Below, in pieces: positions 47,901 through 59,013 of a stretch of 64,000 bases of DNA (within the stretch, counting starts at the first letter, position 1; the number at the start of each line of letters is the position of its first letter). The stretch is from the NCBI GenBank assembly GCA_028023455.1, contig JAQFVV010012572.1, forward strand, positions 868,001-932,000, read 5' to 3'. The translations under genes were made by a program, and so were the position numbers. Origin of the DNA: Epiperipatus broadwayi. Lineage: Eukaryota > Onychophora > Udeonychophora > Euonychophora > Peripatidae. The notes under the pieces were generated by a model, which was not told the origin of the DNA, did not search any database, and worked only from the letters and a program-made list of their open reading frames with translations.

Positions 47901-50900
47901 TCCTGCAATATAAAAAAATATTCAGTAATCAATCATTATGAATTAAAATGCAATACAATTCATGATTTTCTCAGCATAATTAAATATATTATTAGATGCA
48001 GTCACAAGTTTCTGTACATAAAAACATCAATGAAAAATGCAATGTGATGCAATGCAGCATGGCTTCTCCTTTATCAGTCAGAAATCTCTCAGCCACTATG
48101 ATCAGAAAAACCTGTTAGCGACTTTATCTTCCCTTTTCAGTCCCCACCCTATTCCATATTCTTCTCTATCCTGCTCCATCCCATTTCAACATCATCTCTG
48201 CGCACTCTATGTTCTTTATATCTAGATCCCCCTTATCGTTTTCCAAACCCAGCATAAAAACCAAGAACCCACTATCTGTATAATCACCTTGCTTATATTC
48301 TCCTACAACTTCATTATTTGTATCTTTTCTGCTTGTAAGCATTTACACTCAATTAGCGAATGCCTAATATTTTACATGCCTTCCTTACATAGCTTCCACA
48401 CAAAATCACCCACATTATTCCATTTGTATGTATATTCCCTTGTTGCTAACAATCCTGTTCGAGCCTTAAACAGTGAATTACTTCCCTTGTTATTATTGTA
48501 AATTAATTCACACCTTCTGTTGTACTTCCATACCTATTTAAACTCTTTTTACTCCTCATAATAGTTCTCCATATCTCCAACTCCATATTTTTTATAAATG
48601 CATCTATTCTTCTATCCCATTCTTTGTCATTATAACACTCACCAATCCTCCTAGCATAATCATCCCACCTTTTTTGTACAAGTATATTGACATAAAGCCT
48701 TTATCCAAATCTTCTGCATATCATACTACCTTTCTCACCCTATCTTGTTGCCTGTCCTTTACTCATAACCTAATTAAATACTATTTTGGCTATTCTCCTA
48801 TTATCCATAAATTGCAATCTATCGAACATTTTCATTTTGCTTTTTGCATCTGTCATATAAAAATTTGACCATCCCATTTCTCCTTGAATTGCCTCCTTTG
48901 CCAACCAAATATTTGCATCTAATGTATGTCTTCGTACTTCTCCTTGTATTTTTTTAAAGTAATCTAACACACCTTTACTAACACATCGTTACCATAAGTT
49001 AACCTTGCTACTGCCATTCCCTTCCATACAAGTCTTGCTACATCATATTTATTATATAAAAACACAGTTAATTTCTTTATCAGTCCATTTCTTTTCTTTG
49101 CTTCATTTATCAATTTTTTCTCTCATTCATCCAAGCAATTTTTCTGATTACTTAAGATGATTCTCAAATAGTTATACCTATTCACCGAAATTTACTTTAT
49201 ATCCCCCAATAAAAATTCTCTTTCCCCAGCATTTATCATCATTACTTTTGATTTTCCTTCACTAAATTTAATCCCCATCTCTTTATCAACCATTGTGTAT
49301 GTCTTCAGCACAACTTCCATATCTTCTGTACTTTCTGCACACAAGAGATATCAGCAGCAAATAAAAGTCCTGATAAATCTACTAATGGAATCTCTATCTC
49401 TCTTCATAGTCTTTCTATTGCTCACTCCATTTCTCTCAAATATAACAAAAACAAAATAAGTGACATAGGGCATCCTTGCCTTAATCCCACCCCTAATTGA
49501 TATGTATAATAATTATTTTCATACAATCTCTTAATAAGATCCATAATGTTCCATTCCTTCCAAATTTACTAAACTTACCCATAATCTATTTCTATTTAGT
49601 CTATCATATGCTTTCTCTATATTTATAAAGACCACAAACAAATGCCTATCCTATCTAAAACCTCCTTGCATTTCTCCTACAATACTATTTAATTCCACCT
49701 ATTTTGTCACCCTTTCAGGTATCATATATGCAAAAACTTTATATAATGGTGACATTATCGGTCTACAATTGGTTTTTCTTTTTATGGTCCTTACTCTTTC
49801 CTTTAAATAGAAGCCTTACTCTTGTATTATCCAACTACCCGGAAAATCTCTCTCCTGTATCATCTTATTAAAACCATGACAATAGATTTAATTTTGCCCT
49901 ATTTCCCAAATTCATCACCATCTCTGCTGCCCATCCATCTAAACCTCTTGCCTTTCCATTTTTCAATTTCATTTCTGCCTCATTCAACTCATTTTCTGTA
50001 AACCTAATATTTCCATTACTATATGTTTTTATATTTGTTATCACTCTGTCCTTCACATCTAACATCTTTTCTATATCCATTACATATTTGTCTCTAATTC
50101 TTCTCTACAGCTACATTCTTTTTTCTCATCATTTAATAATACTATTTCTCTCTCCCCTATATTACTTCTTTTAATATATTTCCAAAATTTTTTACTCCCA
50201 TCTTTTCCACTTTTATTAATGTCCTCCAACAATTTATTTTTCAATTTCATTCTCTCTCTAAAATGATCTATTCTGGCCAACTTTTTTGTTTTAAAATACT
50301 TTTCCCATTTAACATTAACATCTTTTTCACTTTCTTTGTTCTTAATAGCACACTTATATTCTCTGCATGCTTTTTTCCTCTCTTTTACAATTTTACTAAC
50401 TCTTACTTTCTTATTACTTTTTTTTCTTCTGAATATTCTCACCTAAAATCCTATTTGCCACTTTTTCTACTTCACCACACCAGTCCTTATATTCACCCCC
50501 AACCAACTCTTCCATGGTTTCTTCAACTTTTCTTTTATATTCTTCTAATTTATTCTTATCATTCATTCTTCATTCACAACTTTCACTATCTTTTCTACTT
50601 TTATTACTATTTTCCGTCACATTACTAACCATTTCTATTATAAAAAAAATTATGATTATTATTAGATATTTCATTATCAAACATTTTAATTTTCCGTACT
50701 TTATTCATTCCCTCTTTCTCTACTTATATAAAAATCTATTGTGTGAAATATATTATTCCTAGACCATGTATATTGTCCCTCATAAATATTTGATAAATTT
50801 CCAATTCTCAAATTCTCTCTCTGGCAAAAATCATTCAAAAGCTGTCCATTATTGTTATCTACATCATCAATTTCTTCAATATGCTCATTCATATCCCCTA

Positions 50901-53900
50901 TAACCATTATTCTCTTCCCCTTTTCTTTAAAACTCTGTATATCCTTAACTAGGCTTCATATATGCTATTGTTCCACTCCATTACAGTTTCACTATCTCCA
51001 GTGGCTATATACTACAGCCCACCAATCACTAGAATACAGAAGTGGTAGCGCCCTCTCTGTTTAATAACTAAAAACAAATTACAAAATCTTGGCATAAAGC
51101 ATCAGTCAATTTATTTAATGTTAATATTTATAAAATAAATTTGAAGTAATAAATTAATAAACCAACAAATATAATATTAGAAAAAAAAGAATCAACTATG
51201 TTTTACAAATATTAGAATTATTTTGCTGGAAATTTACAAAATTGAATAGAACTGAAAAAAAAAATTTCACAAAAAAAAATCTAATAAATGAATACTTTCT
51301 ACATACATGCTAAATTTATATACTGACAAACAGTATGTATATTGTATATTAGAAAGTAATTGCTTCATACATACTTAAATATTGATTTTATCTTAAATAT
51401 AGATCAAACCTTCCCTACCTGGCTCTAAACTAGTTAATTTTCTTTTCTACATGCCTGTTCTGGTTCCTTGGTATAAGACAATAATGATGTCAGCCGCTGC
51501 AAGTAGTAGGTGCAGGCCTATTACTGAAGTAAGGTATTTAACGAGTTTGTTCACAAGCTATCAACATCTATTGTTGGAGTTTGAATTGTAAGATATTTAA
51601 ATCATACAACAAAAATGATAGCAGCGATTTTGTAATCAACTTTTTTCTTTTTTACACACTACAACAATTTGATGATGTATAGACAATTTTTCATTGTGAA
51701 ACTTCAAGTATTTTACATTTTTTATGACGAATTAACATATTATGGCAACTTTTTATTTTTTGTATAAATAAGTAGCCTTACACAAATGTTATGTTTAATG
51801 AAAAATAAATATATTACTTTTTAATTGAGTTTAAAGTACATATCTCAATTAAAAATGATAATATCTAGCATAATAAATGATTAGCGATAATTTTTCATGG
51901 AATGTGTCAAATGTGTGACATCAAGAAAGTTGGCATTCATAGATCAAATTTTAATGGTACATGCATGTGTCCACAAAAAGTCCAATTAGTCCAAAATCAT
52001 TGGTGGTGTTATGGACTTATACTCACTCAATATCACCACCATTGTCTTAAATCTTCAGCACACAAATTTATACAATTATGTATCAAACATATCATAATTA
52101 ACAACAGCAGGAATAAATGCAAGCCTCAATATTGCCTAATCAAAATGTCAACTTTTATAATTTTCTTTTTCTATATTGTAACGGTCATGTAACAAAATCC
52201 AGAGTCACGGCACAATATACCAAAGTTGATCTAGATGAGGTGATGAGACCTCGAATCTGACCAAATTTCAACTCATTTACCAGCACTCTGTGATTTAACA
52301 CCCCTATGAATGACATTTATGAGATTACACTTGGTCTCAATTCTTCAGCGAGCTGACTGAGCAAAGGGAGAAACATGAGACTCAGGAAAAATTAGCAATT
52401 TATATATAATTAACAGCTAAATAGACTACTTAACACGCTAAGACTTAACTAAAAGAATGCATATTATACATATCAATAATAAGGAATTTGGATGATTTGG
52501 AATTGGATGGCGAGCAATAACATTAAACACTTTATAATTTTAAATAAGTTCATTAAAATAAATATTATAAACAAAGAACATTAATTATTTAATGTAAGAT
52601 GTATATGATTACGTACGCAGGCATTACAGTAATGATGAGATAAATACTAATACAGTAATCTCATCTTTAGTATGGCAATTTAATTTATACAACTGTGTGT
52701 GATTAATAACTCATTCTTCTTATATTTTGATATGCCAACTTATTCTTTGGTTTGCCAACGTTATGAGCTAAAACTCTAGCCAGGATGATTATTACATATA
52801 ATGTTAAGCTGATTATTCCAAATACATTACAAAGGAGTAATTAAATAAGCTCAAAATATAGATACATCATGGTGACCTAGATTACAGGTTCAGACTAATG
52901 CTGAAAGGTTAATAATAATAAGGAGAACAACTGGTTACCTTAGGTTTGCATCTGAAGACTATGGCGCTAATAAAATACCAAAATAAATTAAGGTCACGGT
53001 GTGAGTGAGTAATTCTTCAAGGGCTTCAGTATCAAATACTCAGTGCCCTAAGACCGAATGGCTTGCTAGCATAATAAAGAACATATCAGTTCAAGAAGTG
53101 ATAGGTTTTGAATATGGTTCTGGACCCTCGTGCTCCAATTCTAAAAGATAGCCATCTGAACTGAAGAATGGGGCAGCCGACGCTATGAACCCATCTCAAA
53201 AAGGCATAGCAAGACATTAGTACACGCTTAGTGCTTAATAAAGACACTCGCAATGCATAGATTAATACAATATGTATATAGAATTAATTAATTAATGCGC
53301 CTAAACAGATAGTGTCTACCTGCTAAAACTAACTCAATCCAGTTCTTAGGTTAGCATATAGTAATCACACTAAGAAAACGGGCTAACTAAATTAGTAATC
53401 TAGTTAATATACTGAATCTGTATTCATATATATATATATATATATGCGATCAAGTTATCGGGGAGAAAGTATATTTAATGGCCTTAACAATATTTAAAAA
53501 TATACTTTTAGTATCATCTTTAGTTAGCATCTCACTTATAACTAATAGATATAATCATAAGTTTAATAATTTGACATGTACAGCTTAAAACCCTATAAAT
53601 ATCAATAACATTATGATAACGAGTGCGTAGACGATTGGTTATTATCTATTAGAATACGATTTCTATCCAGTGATTTACTTATGCTAAGGGGCATTGTTAA
53701 ATATTACACTGGAGAGCTTATAATTATCTCTCCATTAAAAGTTTTCTAAAATAATTATTCGCTGTTTCAAAATATTGGCATATCATAACACATATATATA
53801 GAATAAATGAAAATGAAATAATTAAAACAGAAATTATAGACATGACCACAATTTATAAAAAATTTAAAATAATAACTGATTACAGTTATTATGATTTAAA

Positions 53901-54665
53901 AGATATATTTACATTAGTTAAGGTTCACTTTGAGACTTGATATAGTTTCTATTTGTTTCATATATTTACAGTGCCATTGTTTGTTTATTATATATTTAGA
54001 TATTGCTTTGATTGTACGATTAGCTTAAGTTCTGCCATGTGTGTCTATGAATTTTGGTAAAATAAATGTCATTGAAATGTAGATTGCTAAATTAAAAGAT
54101 GTAAACTTTAGCATCAAATAAATAATAATAATGTAAAATAAAACTTTTTTAAGGCAGATGAATGAGAAAAGTTGAATCCATGATACATGTTCTGCAGAGA
54201 TTAATTTATTTTTTTCATTTATATCAGCAGTTCTCAACCTGTGGATCATGACCCCTTTTGGGATCTAACAACTCTTTCACAGGGGTTGCCTAAAACTATT
54301 GGAAAACACATTTTCAATTCATAATAGTAGCAAAATTAAAGGTTGGGGGTCACTGCAACATGAGGAACTGTATTAAAGGGTCGCGGCATTAGAAAGGTTG
54401 AGAGCCACTACATTATATGATTACTGATAAAATATTCTTAGAAAAACATAATAATTTTTTGCTGATTCCATTTCAATTTATTTCAAATATATATATATTA
54501 CTGCCAGAAGAGTAAATTTCCCTTACCTGTATCTGAAAGTGATAATTTTCCTAGAAGATCATCACGATGAGCATCAACACCGGCGTCATATAAAATTAAA
54601 TCAGGCCTAAAGTTATCAATTACCCATGGAAGATTTTCTTTTAATTTAGATATATAATGTCTATC
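44895..54665 (-). CDS. Histone-deacetylase-fold protein, bacterial-type HDAC-like subfamily (C-terminal exons)
   Basis: Three minus-strand exons (54527-54665, 47760-47902, probably 44895-44918) join in phase into the C-terminal third of a histone deacetylase/acetoin-utilization family protein. Visible motifs are L-I-L-Y-D-A-G-V-D-A-H-R-D-D-x-L-G (the Asp metal-ligand region), then C-V-I-G-G-G-Y, which carries the catalytic Tyr, and R-H-x-x-M-H-R-A-A. The D-A-G-V-D-x-H and R-H-..-H-R-A-A signatures fit the slr0245 / SYNPCC7002_A1628 type known from cyanobacteria and proteobacteria and reported in some invertebrates; human HDAC11 is a more distant relative. Deacylase activity is inferred from the family; substrate unknown. 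The N-terminal exons with the His-His and Asp-His motifs lie right of 54.7 kb and were not recognised. Confidence 0.85.
44930..47270. other. HDAC-like gene, last intron (inferred); no other feature seen
   Basis: AT-rich, with short ORFs lacking motifs. No repeat boundaries recognised up to the foldback at 47.3 kb. Confidence 0.45.
47276..47533. repeat. Foldback (palindromic) repeat, 258 bp
   Basis: The left arm TTCTTAATCAGAAGG ... CGATGTTATTATAGTGAGTA ... TCTCAAACCCA pairs with the right arm TGGGTTTGAAAG ... TACTCACTATAACATCGGTG ... CCTTCTGGTTAAGAA. Arms are about 110 bases with scattered mismatches and a short AT-rich loop. It lies in the inferred last intron of the HDAC-like gene. Confidence 0.8.
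47760..47902 (-). CDS. HDAC-like gene exon (catalytic Tyr region)
   Basis: Bounded by TTGCAG and GTAAGT on the minus strand. Encodes G-I-F-E-R-D-L-Y-V-I-D ... C-A-C-V-I-G-G-G-Y-F ... R-H-T-I-M-H-R-A-A-T-K. G-G-G-Y is the HDAC glycine-rich loop with the catalytic Tyr. Both ends are in phase with the neighbouring exons. Confidence 0.88.
48030..51060 (-). mobile_element. Non-LTR retrotransposon (LINE) of the (CATCA)n family, long copy
   Basis: Minus-strand copy. 5' to 3': AP endonuclease remnant (50.7-51.0 kb) with 'MVIGDMNEHIEEIDD' and 'YTWSRNN...IDFYI'; a Lys-rich linker of 120 codons (50080-50442); 'NGKARGLDGWAAEMV' (49.9 kb, the K-A-x-G-x-D-G reverse transcriptase entry); broken reverse transcriptase sequence; 'LDYFKKIQGEVRRHTLDANIW' and 'EEMGWSNFYM' (48.8-48.9 kb), matching the copy at 7.65-7.77 kb. 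It ends with GCATCACATTGCAT-type repeats near 48030. About 3 kb, with frameshifts between all segments. Confidence 0.85.
51070..54215. other. HDAC-like intron, no gene recognised
   Basis: Mostly AT-rich. 52200-53700 is noticeably less homopolymeric and somewhat richer in GC, especially 52900-53250, as if a foreign insertion of unknown type were present. I found no ORF above about 100 codons, no inverted ends and no tail. An (AT)n run lies at about 53425-53446. Confidence 0.45.
54225..54410. mobile_element. SPIN-like hAT MITE (186 bp)
   Basis: Ends CAGCAGTTCTCAACCTGTGG and ...GGTTGAGAGCCACTA form hAT terminal inverted repeats, with flanking 8-bp ATTTATAT and CATTATAT (6 of 8 match). The interior reads ACAGGGGTTGCCTAA, TTGGAAAACACATTTT, AATAGTAGCAAAATTA, GGTTGGGGGTCACTGCAACA and TGAGGAACTGTATTAAAGGG. 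In order and wording this follows the non-autonomous SPIN ('Space Invader') elements as I know them. No coding capacity. Confidence 0.87.
54527..54665 (-). CDS. HDAC-like gene exon (metal-ligand Asp region)
   Basis: Preceded by a 14-base T tract and CAG, followed by GTAAGG (minus strand). Encodes D-R-H-Y-I-S-K-L ... F-R-P-D-L-I-L-Y-D-A-G-V-D-A-H-R-D-D ... L-S-L-S-D-T. The D-A-G-V-D-x-H motif provides zinc ligands in the HDAC fold. Confidence 0.9.
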
Positions 54666-54669
54666 CTGA

Positions 54670-55675
54670 AAAAAAAAAAAAAACACTATTAGTAATAAAA
54701 AAAATTATATCTACAATAACTCTATTCTTTATAAATAAAACATATGCATATATGTAATATTAAAAAAATAACAACAAAAAGAAAATAAAAAAGCTACGCT
54801 AATATACAAATATAAACAAGACTTAATTAACAGGCAGGCAGCAAATGTTAAGATTACGGAATTGTGGGAAGATTAGCCTTTCAAAATGTTAGTTGACAAA
54901 GGCTATGAGGATAGTTGAAAGCACTCCTAAGTGGATAAAAATTTTAAATGTTATACTTTACATATATCTAATTACTTGCATTTATAAATATTCAATTATA
55001 AGATTGCATATATATAATATGTATGAGTGAATATTTTTGTGTATGAAGAATTAAATCTTGGTATCCAACAAAAAAAAGTAATACAGGTAAAAAGTCCCAG
55101 ATAACAACCCTAATTAAACTGCAACTTCTAATTATATATTCTATTTAAATTTTTCATAATAATGCATATATATATATAATATAAAGAAATAATGATAGTG
55201 ACACTAAATATCATAATGAACAACTTAACATAAATTTAAAAGAAAGTAGAGTGTTACTTTACTCTCATGAATTTAAATGACGATTAATCAATAGTAAAAT
55301 TAAATTTGATTTGGATAAATATCTGTTTAGCAAAAAAATAAAATATCTACAATTAGCATATAACTGAAATTACTAAATATATAATTAATATCTTGTGGAA
55401 GACTTATATAAAGAGATAAGCAGATGACTAGTTTCGATTAAAAGCCTTAAGGTAGTGAAAGATTCAAATAACTAATTAGAATAGCAAAATGGATAAATGT
55501 GGCACCTGGAAAGATATATCCAAAATCCAATGCACATCTTTGAAAAAGGTCAAACTTCAGGATCTGGTTGGCATTACCATTAATTCACTGATTCATCATG
55601 CTTACATAGATAGCTATAAATTTGAATAAAAATCGGTATTCTGATTTATTTTTTATACTTAAACGTTCAACTGTG
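54670..55675. other. Intronic AT-rich stretch, no gene seen
   Basis: AT-rich sequence upstream (minus strand) of the HDAC-like exon; no further exon of that gene recognised here. Confidence 0.45.
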
Positions 55676-55679
55676 TGTT

Positions 55680-56012
55680 AAAAAAATATATTTGTAATCT
55701 CTAATATTTGTGTTAATATGAAAATAATACACACGTATAACTTAAATATATATAATATAATCACCGTAAATCAAACGAATGACAAACTTTTTATTGATTT
55801 ATTCAAGCGCTTTCAAAGGTCTAAGCCTAATTTGCATAGTTTACTTCTTGAAAATGAAGGTTTAGATCTTTGAAATCGCTTGACTAAATCGATAAAAAGT
55901 TTGTCATTCGTTTGATTTATGGTGATTATATTATATATATTTAAGTTATACGTGTGTATTTTCATATTAACACAAATATTAGAGTTTACAAATTTATTTT
56001 TTATATATATGC
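55680..56012. repeat. Near-perfect hairpin repeat, arms about 155 bp
   Basis: The left arm (about 55680-55831, with TAATATTTGTGTTAATATGA, ACACACGTATAACTTAAATA, AATCAAACGAATGACAAACT and CGCTTTCAAAGG) is the inverse of the right arm (about 55858-56012). The loop is only about 25 bases (AATTTGCATAGTTTACTTC). Only a few mismatches are visible, so the repeat is fairly young. No coding capacity; most likely a foldback MITE. Confidence 0.9.
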
Positions 56013-56254
56013 ATATATATTATTAAGTATTTACTCTTCCCATATGACTTTTATATGGTAATAAAATATTTTTATTGTATTTTTAAGTGAATAATGCATT
56101 TTATTATTATTATTTCTTCGTACAGTTTCTACTTGTCCAGTAGTATTCTTGAGAATTGCAATTGAAAATTAAAATTGGTTATATTATATACCTACATATG
56201 GCACATATATTTATATTAATGTTTTTTATATATAGATATATAGAAAAATATTAT

Positions 56255-56395
56255 ATAGAGAGCTCGCAAATAAGCTCTTAACAAGCTTTGCAGAGTATCC
56301 CCAACCCCAGATCGGCTCCTGCTTGTTAAAAGCTTATTTGCAAGCTCTATATATAACATTTGTAATACAAGCTTGTTAAATTAGGTCATGTGACA
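56255..56395. repeat. Small palindrome (AAGCTCTTAACAAGC family)
   Basis: TATAGAGAGCTCGCAAATAA-GCTCTTAACAAGC pairs with GCTTGTTAAAAGCTTATTTG-CAAGCTCTATATA around a more GC-rich loop (CCCCAACCCCAGATCGGCTC). The right flank AACAAGCTTGTTAAATT-type sequence and TAGGTCATGTGA recur inverted at 12.1 kb. Confidence 0.75.
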
Positions 56396-57049
56396 TATGA
56401 CTTGATTTCATTGTAATAGAAAAATATGCATACACTTATGCATTTTACTGTAATGTTTAAATATTTAGATGAAAGATGGCATTATAATTATTTTACATCT
56501 GGGTTTGATATTAAGATGAAAAGGATTTTGCACATTATGTAGGACACTAACAGAATTCATATGATGTTCAAGTTACGAAACAATTAGCATAGAAAAGCTG
56601 GTTGGTTGGTTATTTTAACATACTGTCAAAAGTAATAATGAATATTACAGGTGATTTGATTAGTCGAGTAATTAAACATTATTTAAGTAAGTTGATTTAT
56701 ATATACATATACATAAGTGAGGATCTGTAAAGAACATTAATGTATATATGCTTTTGTTTTGTCAAAGTATATGTCATAACTAATATAATGCATTTGTCAA
56801 TTACAATTATGAAGAATGCTAGTTAGATGAAACTACAAAAATAATTATAATAAAATATTATTTTATTCTTATACAATTTTATTTAACTTACTATATTTTT
56901 AGTTTGCCCAAATAAAATATATTTTAAAATACAAATTCAATTAACACATTTTTTCCTCCAATATTTCAACCATATTATATGGATTATTCCTATAAAATAT
57001 AGTTATGCAAATACGTGTTTACAAATCTATAAACAATTTCTAAGCAATA

Positions 57050-57294
57050 TAATTAAAAATATTTTTTCATATAAATTATAATTTTTTTAAAACTTACTTC
57101 TTCCTTACATTCACGTGTGCTTTCATCCTTTTACATTTTCTTTTTTTTTTAATTTACTTTTTATAATTGACCAATATTTTATATAAAAAGTAAATTAAAA
57201 AGAAAAAAAAATGTATTGTAAAGAATGAAAACACATATGAAAGTAAACAAAAAATAAGTTTTAAAAAAAAATTATAATTTATAGGAAAAAATAT
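57050..57294. repeat. Inverted repeat, arms about 110 bp
   Basis: TATAAATTATAATTTTTTTA, then AAACTTACTT, CATCC.TTTACATTTTC and AATTTACTTTTTATA on the left are complemented by TATAAAAAGTAAATTAAAAA ... AATAAGTTTTAAAAAAAAAT-TATAATTTATA on the right. Loop about 25 bases. It ends 40 bases before the young RTE insertion. Confidence 0.8.
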
Positions 57295-57337
57295 TTTTTA
57301 TTATGTTGTTTTGGAAATTCTTTGTAAATATATATTT

Positions 57338-58394
57338 GTAGACTATGAAAAGGCATTTGATTCTATAAACATTTCTTCAGTGATTAAAGCATTGGATCAT
57401 CAAGGTGTAGATCCAGGATATTTTCATATTTTAAAGAATATTTATAAAAATGCAACAGCAACAATTAGATTACATAATGATAGTAGGAAAATCAACATTG
57501 AAAAGGGTATAAGACAGGGTGACTCCATATCTCCAAAACTTTTTACAGCAGTGCTGCAAGAAGTATTTTGTGGATTAAAATGGGAAGCTAAAGGAGTGAA
57601 AGTAAATGGAGATTATTTAAGTCATTTAGATTTTGCAGATGATGTAGTTGTTTTTGCAAATAATGCTTTAGAGCTACAGGAAATGTTGCAAGAGTTATCA
57701 GATGAAAGTAGGAAAGTAGGACTAAAGATAAATGTTAAAAAGACTAAAGTAATGTTTAATAGATTTTCTCAAAATATGAAAATAAAAATTGATTATGATG
57801 AGTTAGAAGAAGTTAACAGTTACAAATACCTTGGTCAGATTACTAATACAGATGGAAATATAATGGATGAAATTAATCACAGAATTAAACTTGGTTGGAG
57901 TGCTTTTGGTAGAAATAACTTGATACTAAAAGGAAATATGCCTATGTGTTTGAAAAGGAAGGTTTTTAATAAATGTGTTTTGCCAGTTTTTACTTATGGA
58001 TCTGAGACTTGGAGACTTAATAGAAGAGCAATACAGAGACTTCAGACCACTCAAAGAAGTATGGTGAGATGCATGTTTGGAGTAACAAGAAGGGATCAAA
58101 AACATAATGTATGGGTAAGAGAACAAACAGGTGTTACTGACCTCATGGAAAAAATTAAAAGACTGAAGTGGAGTTGGGCTGGACATATTGTTAGTAGAGA
58201 TGATAATAGATGAACAATTGAAATTTTAAACTGGATTCTAAGAGATTGTAAAAGACCCAGAAAGAGACCACATGCGAGATGGATGGATGAAATAAGAAAG
58301 TGTGCAGGGGTGATGTGGAGAAGAGAAGCTAAAGATAGGAAAAGATGGATTAAACTTGGAGAGACCTTCATCCTGCAGTGGATTGATGATGATG
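57338..58394 (+). mobile_element. RTE-clade LINE, 5'-truncated, youngest copy in the window
   Basis: Flanked by a perfect 10-bp direct repeat ATATATATTT (57328-57337 and 58395-58404), so this is a single, recognisable insertion. It begins inside the reverse transcriptase at V-D-Y-E-K-A-F-D-S-I. An ORF of nearly 300 codons (to 58213) then runs through 'KGIRQGDSISPKLF' (motif B), 'LDFADDVVVF' (active site), 'YKYLGQI', 'FTYGSETWRLNRRAIQR' and 'SWAGHIVSRDDNR'. A TGA at 58211-58213 interrupts the C-terminus (Trp in other copies). The tail is GATGATGAT. It lacks the endonuclease and is immobile. Confidence 0.92.
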
Positions 58395-58499
58395 ATATAT
58401 ATTTTGAGGAATAATCCATAACAATGACATATAATATGGTTGAAACATTGAAGAAAAAGAAATAAAAAATAACTTATAAAATAAACTAAGATTTGAAAA

Positions 58500-59000
58500 G
58501 AAAAAGTGTGTTAAATGAATTTGTCTTCTAAATATATAAAAATTAGCGGGCTGGAAAGCAAACCGTAAAATACTGCTCTGGATAAAATTCAATTTTCATC
58601 CATTATCCAATTTTTGATCTAGTTGAAACTTTGCATACATATGTATTCCCAATGACAATACTTTTTTCTTTTTCTTTTGTTGGAATATGCCATAATTTTA
58701 AAAAAAAATAGTGAAAATTTTAAATTTTTATTTCATATGTAAAGGTGATATTTGTAAGTGATTAGCAACACACTTTGCAATTTAAAAGTGACTGATTAAT
58801 TGAAAACCAGATCTAACTTTTTTATTTATTTAACTTATTTTGCTTACACTGGATAAAATCTTAATTTAAATAAATTTACCTCATTTTAATAATTTGAGAT
58901 ACATATAAAAAAAATGCTTTTGTTCACATAAATGCACTAAAAAATCAATTTTCTTCAATCTTCACAATCAAAAATGTGGGGCATACTTTACATAAATAGA
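58500..59000. other. AT-rich stretch, no gene seen
   Basis: No coding or repeat structure recognised between the RTE copy and the mariner-like element. Confidence 0.5.
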
Positions 59001-59013
59001 AATTATATATATA

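Noticed and set aside
50263-50628. 121-codon plus-strand ORF rich in Phe, Leu and Tyr
   Set aside because: Antisense shadow of the Lys-rich linker of the minus-strand LINE.
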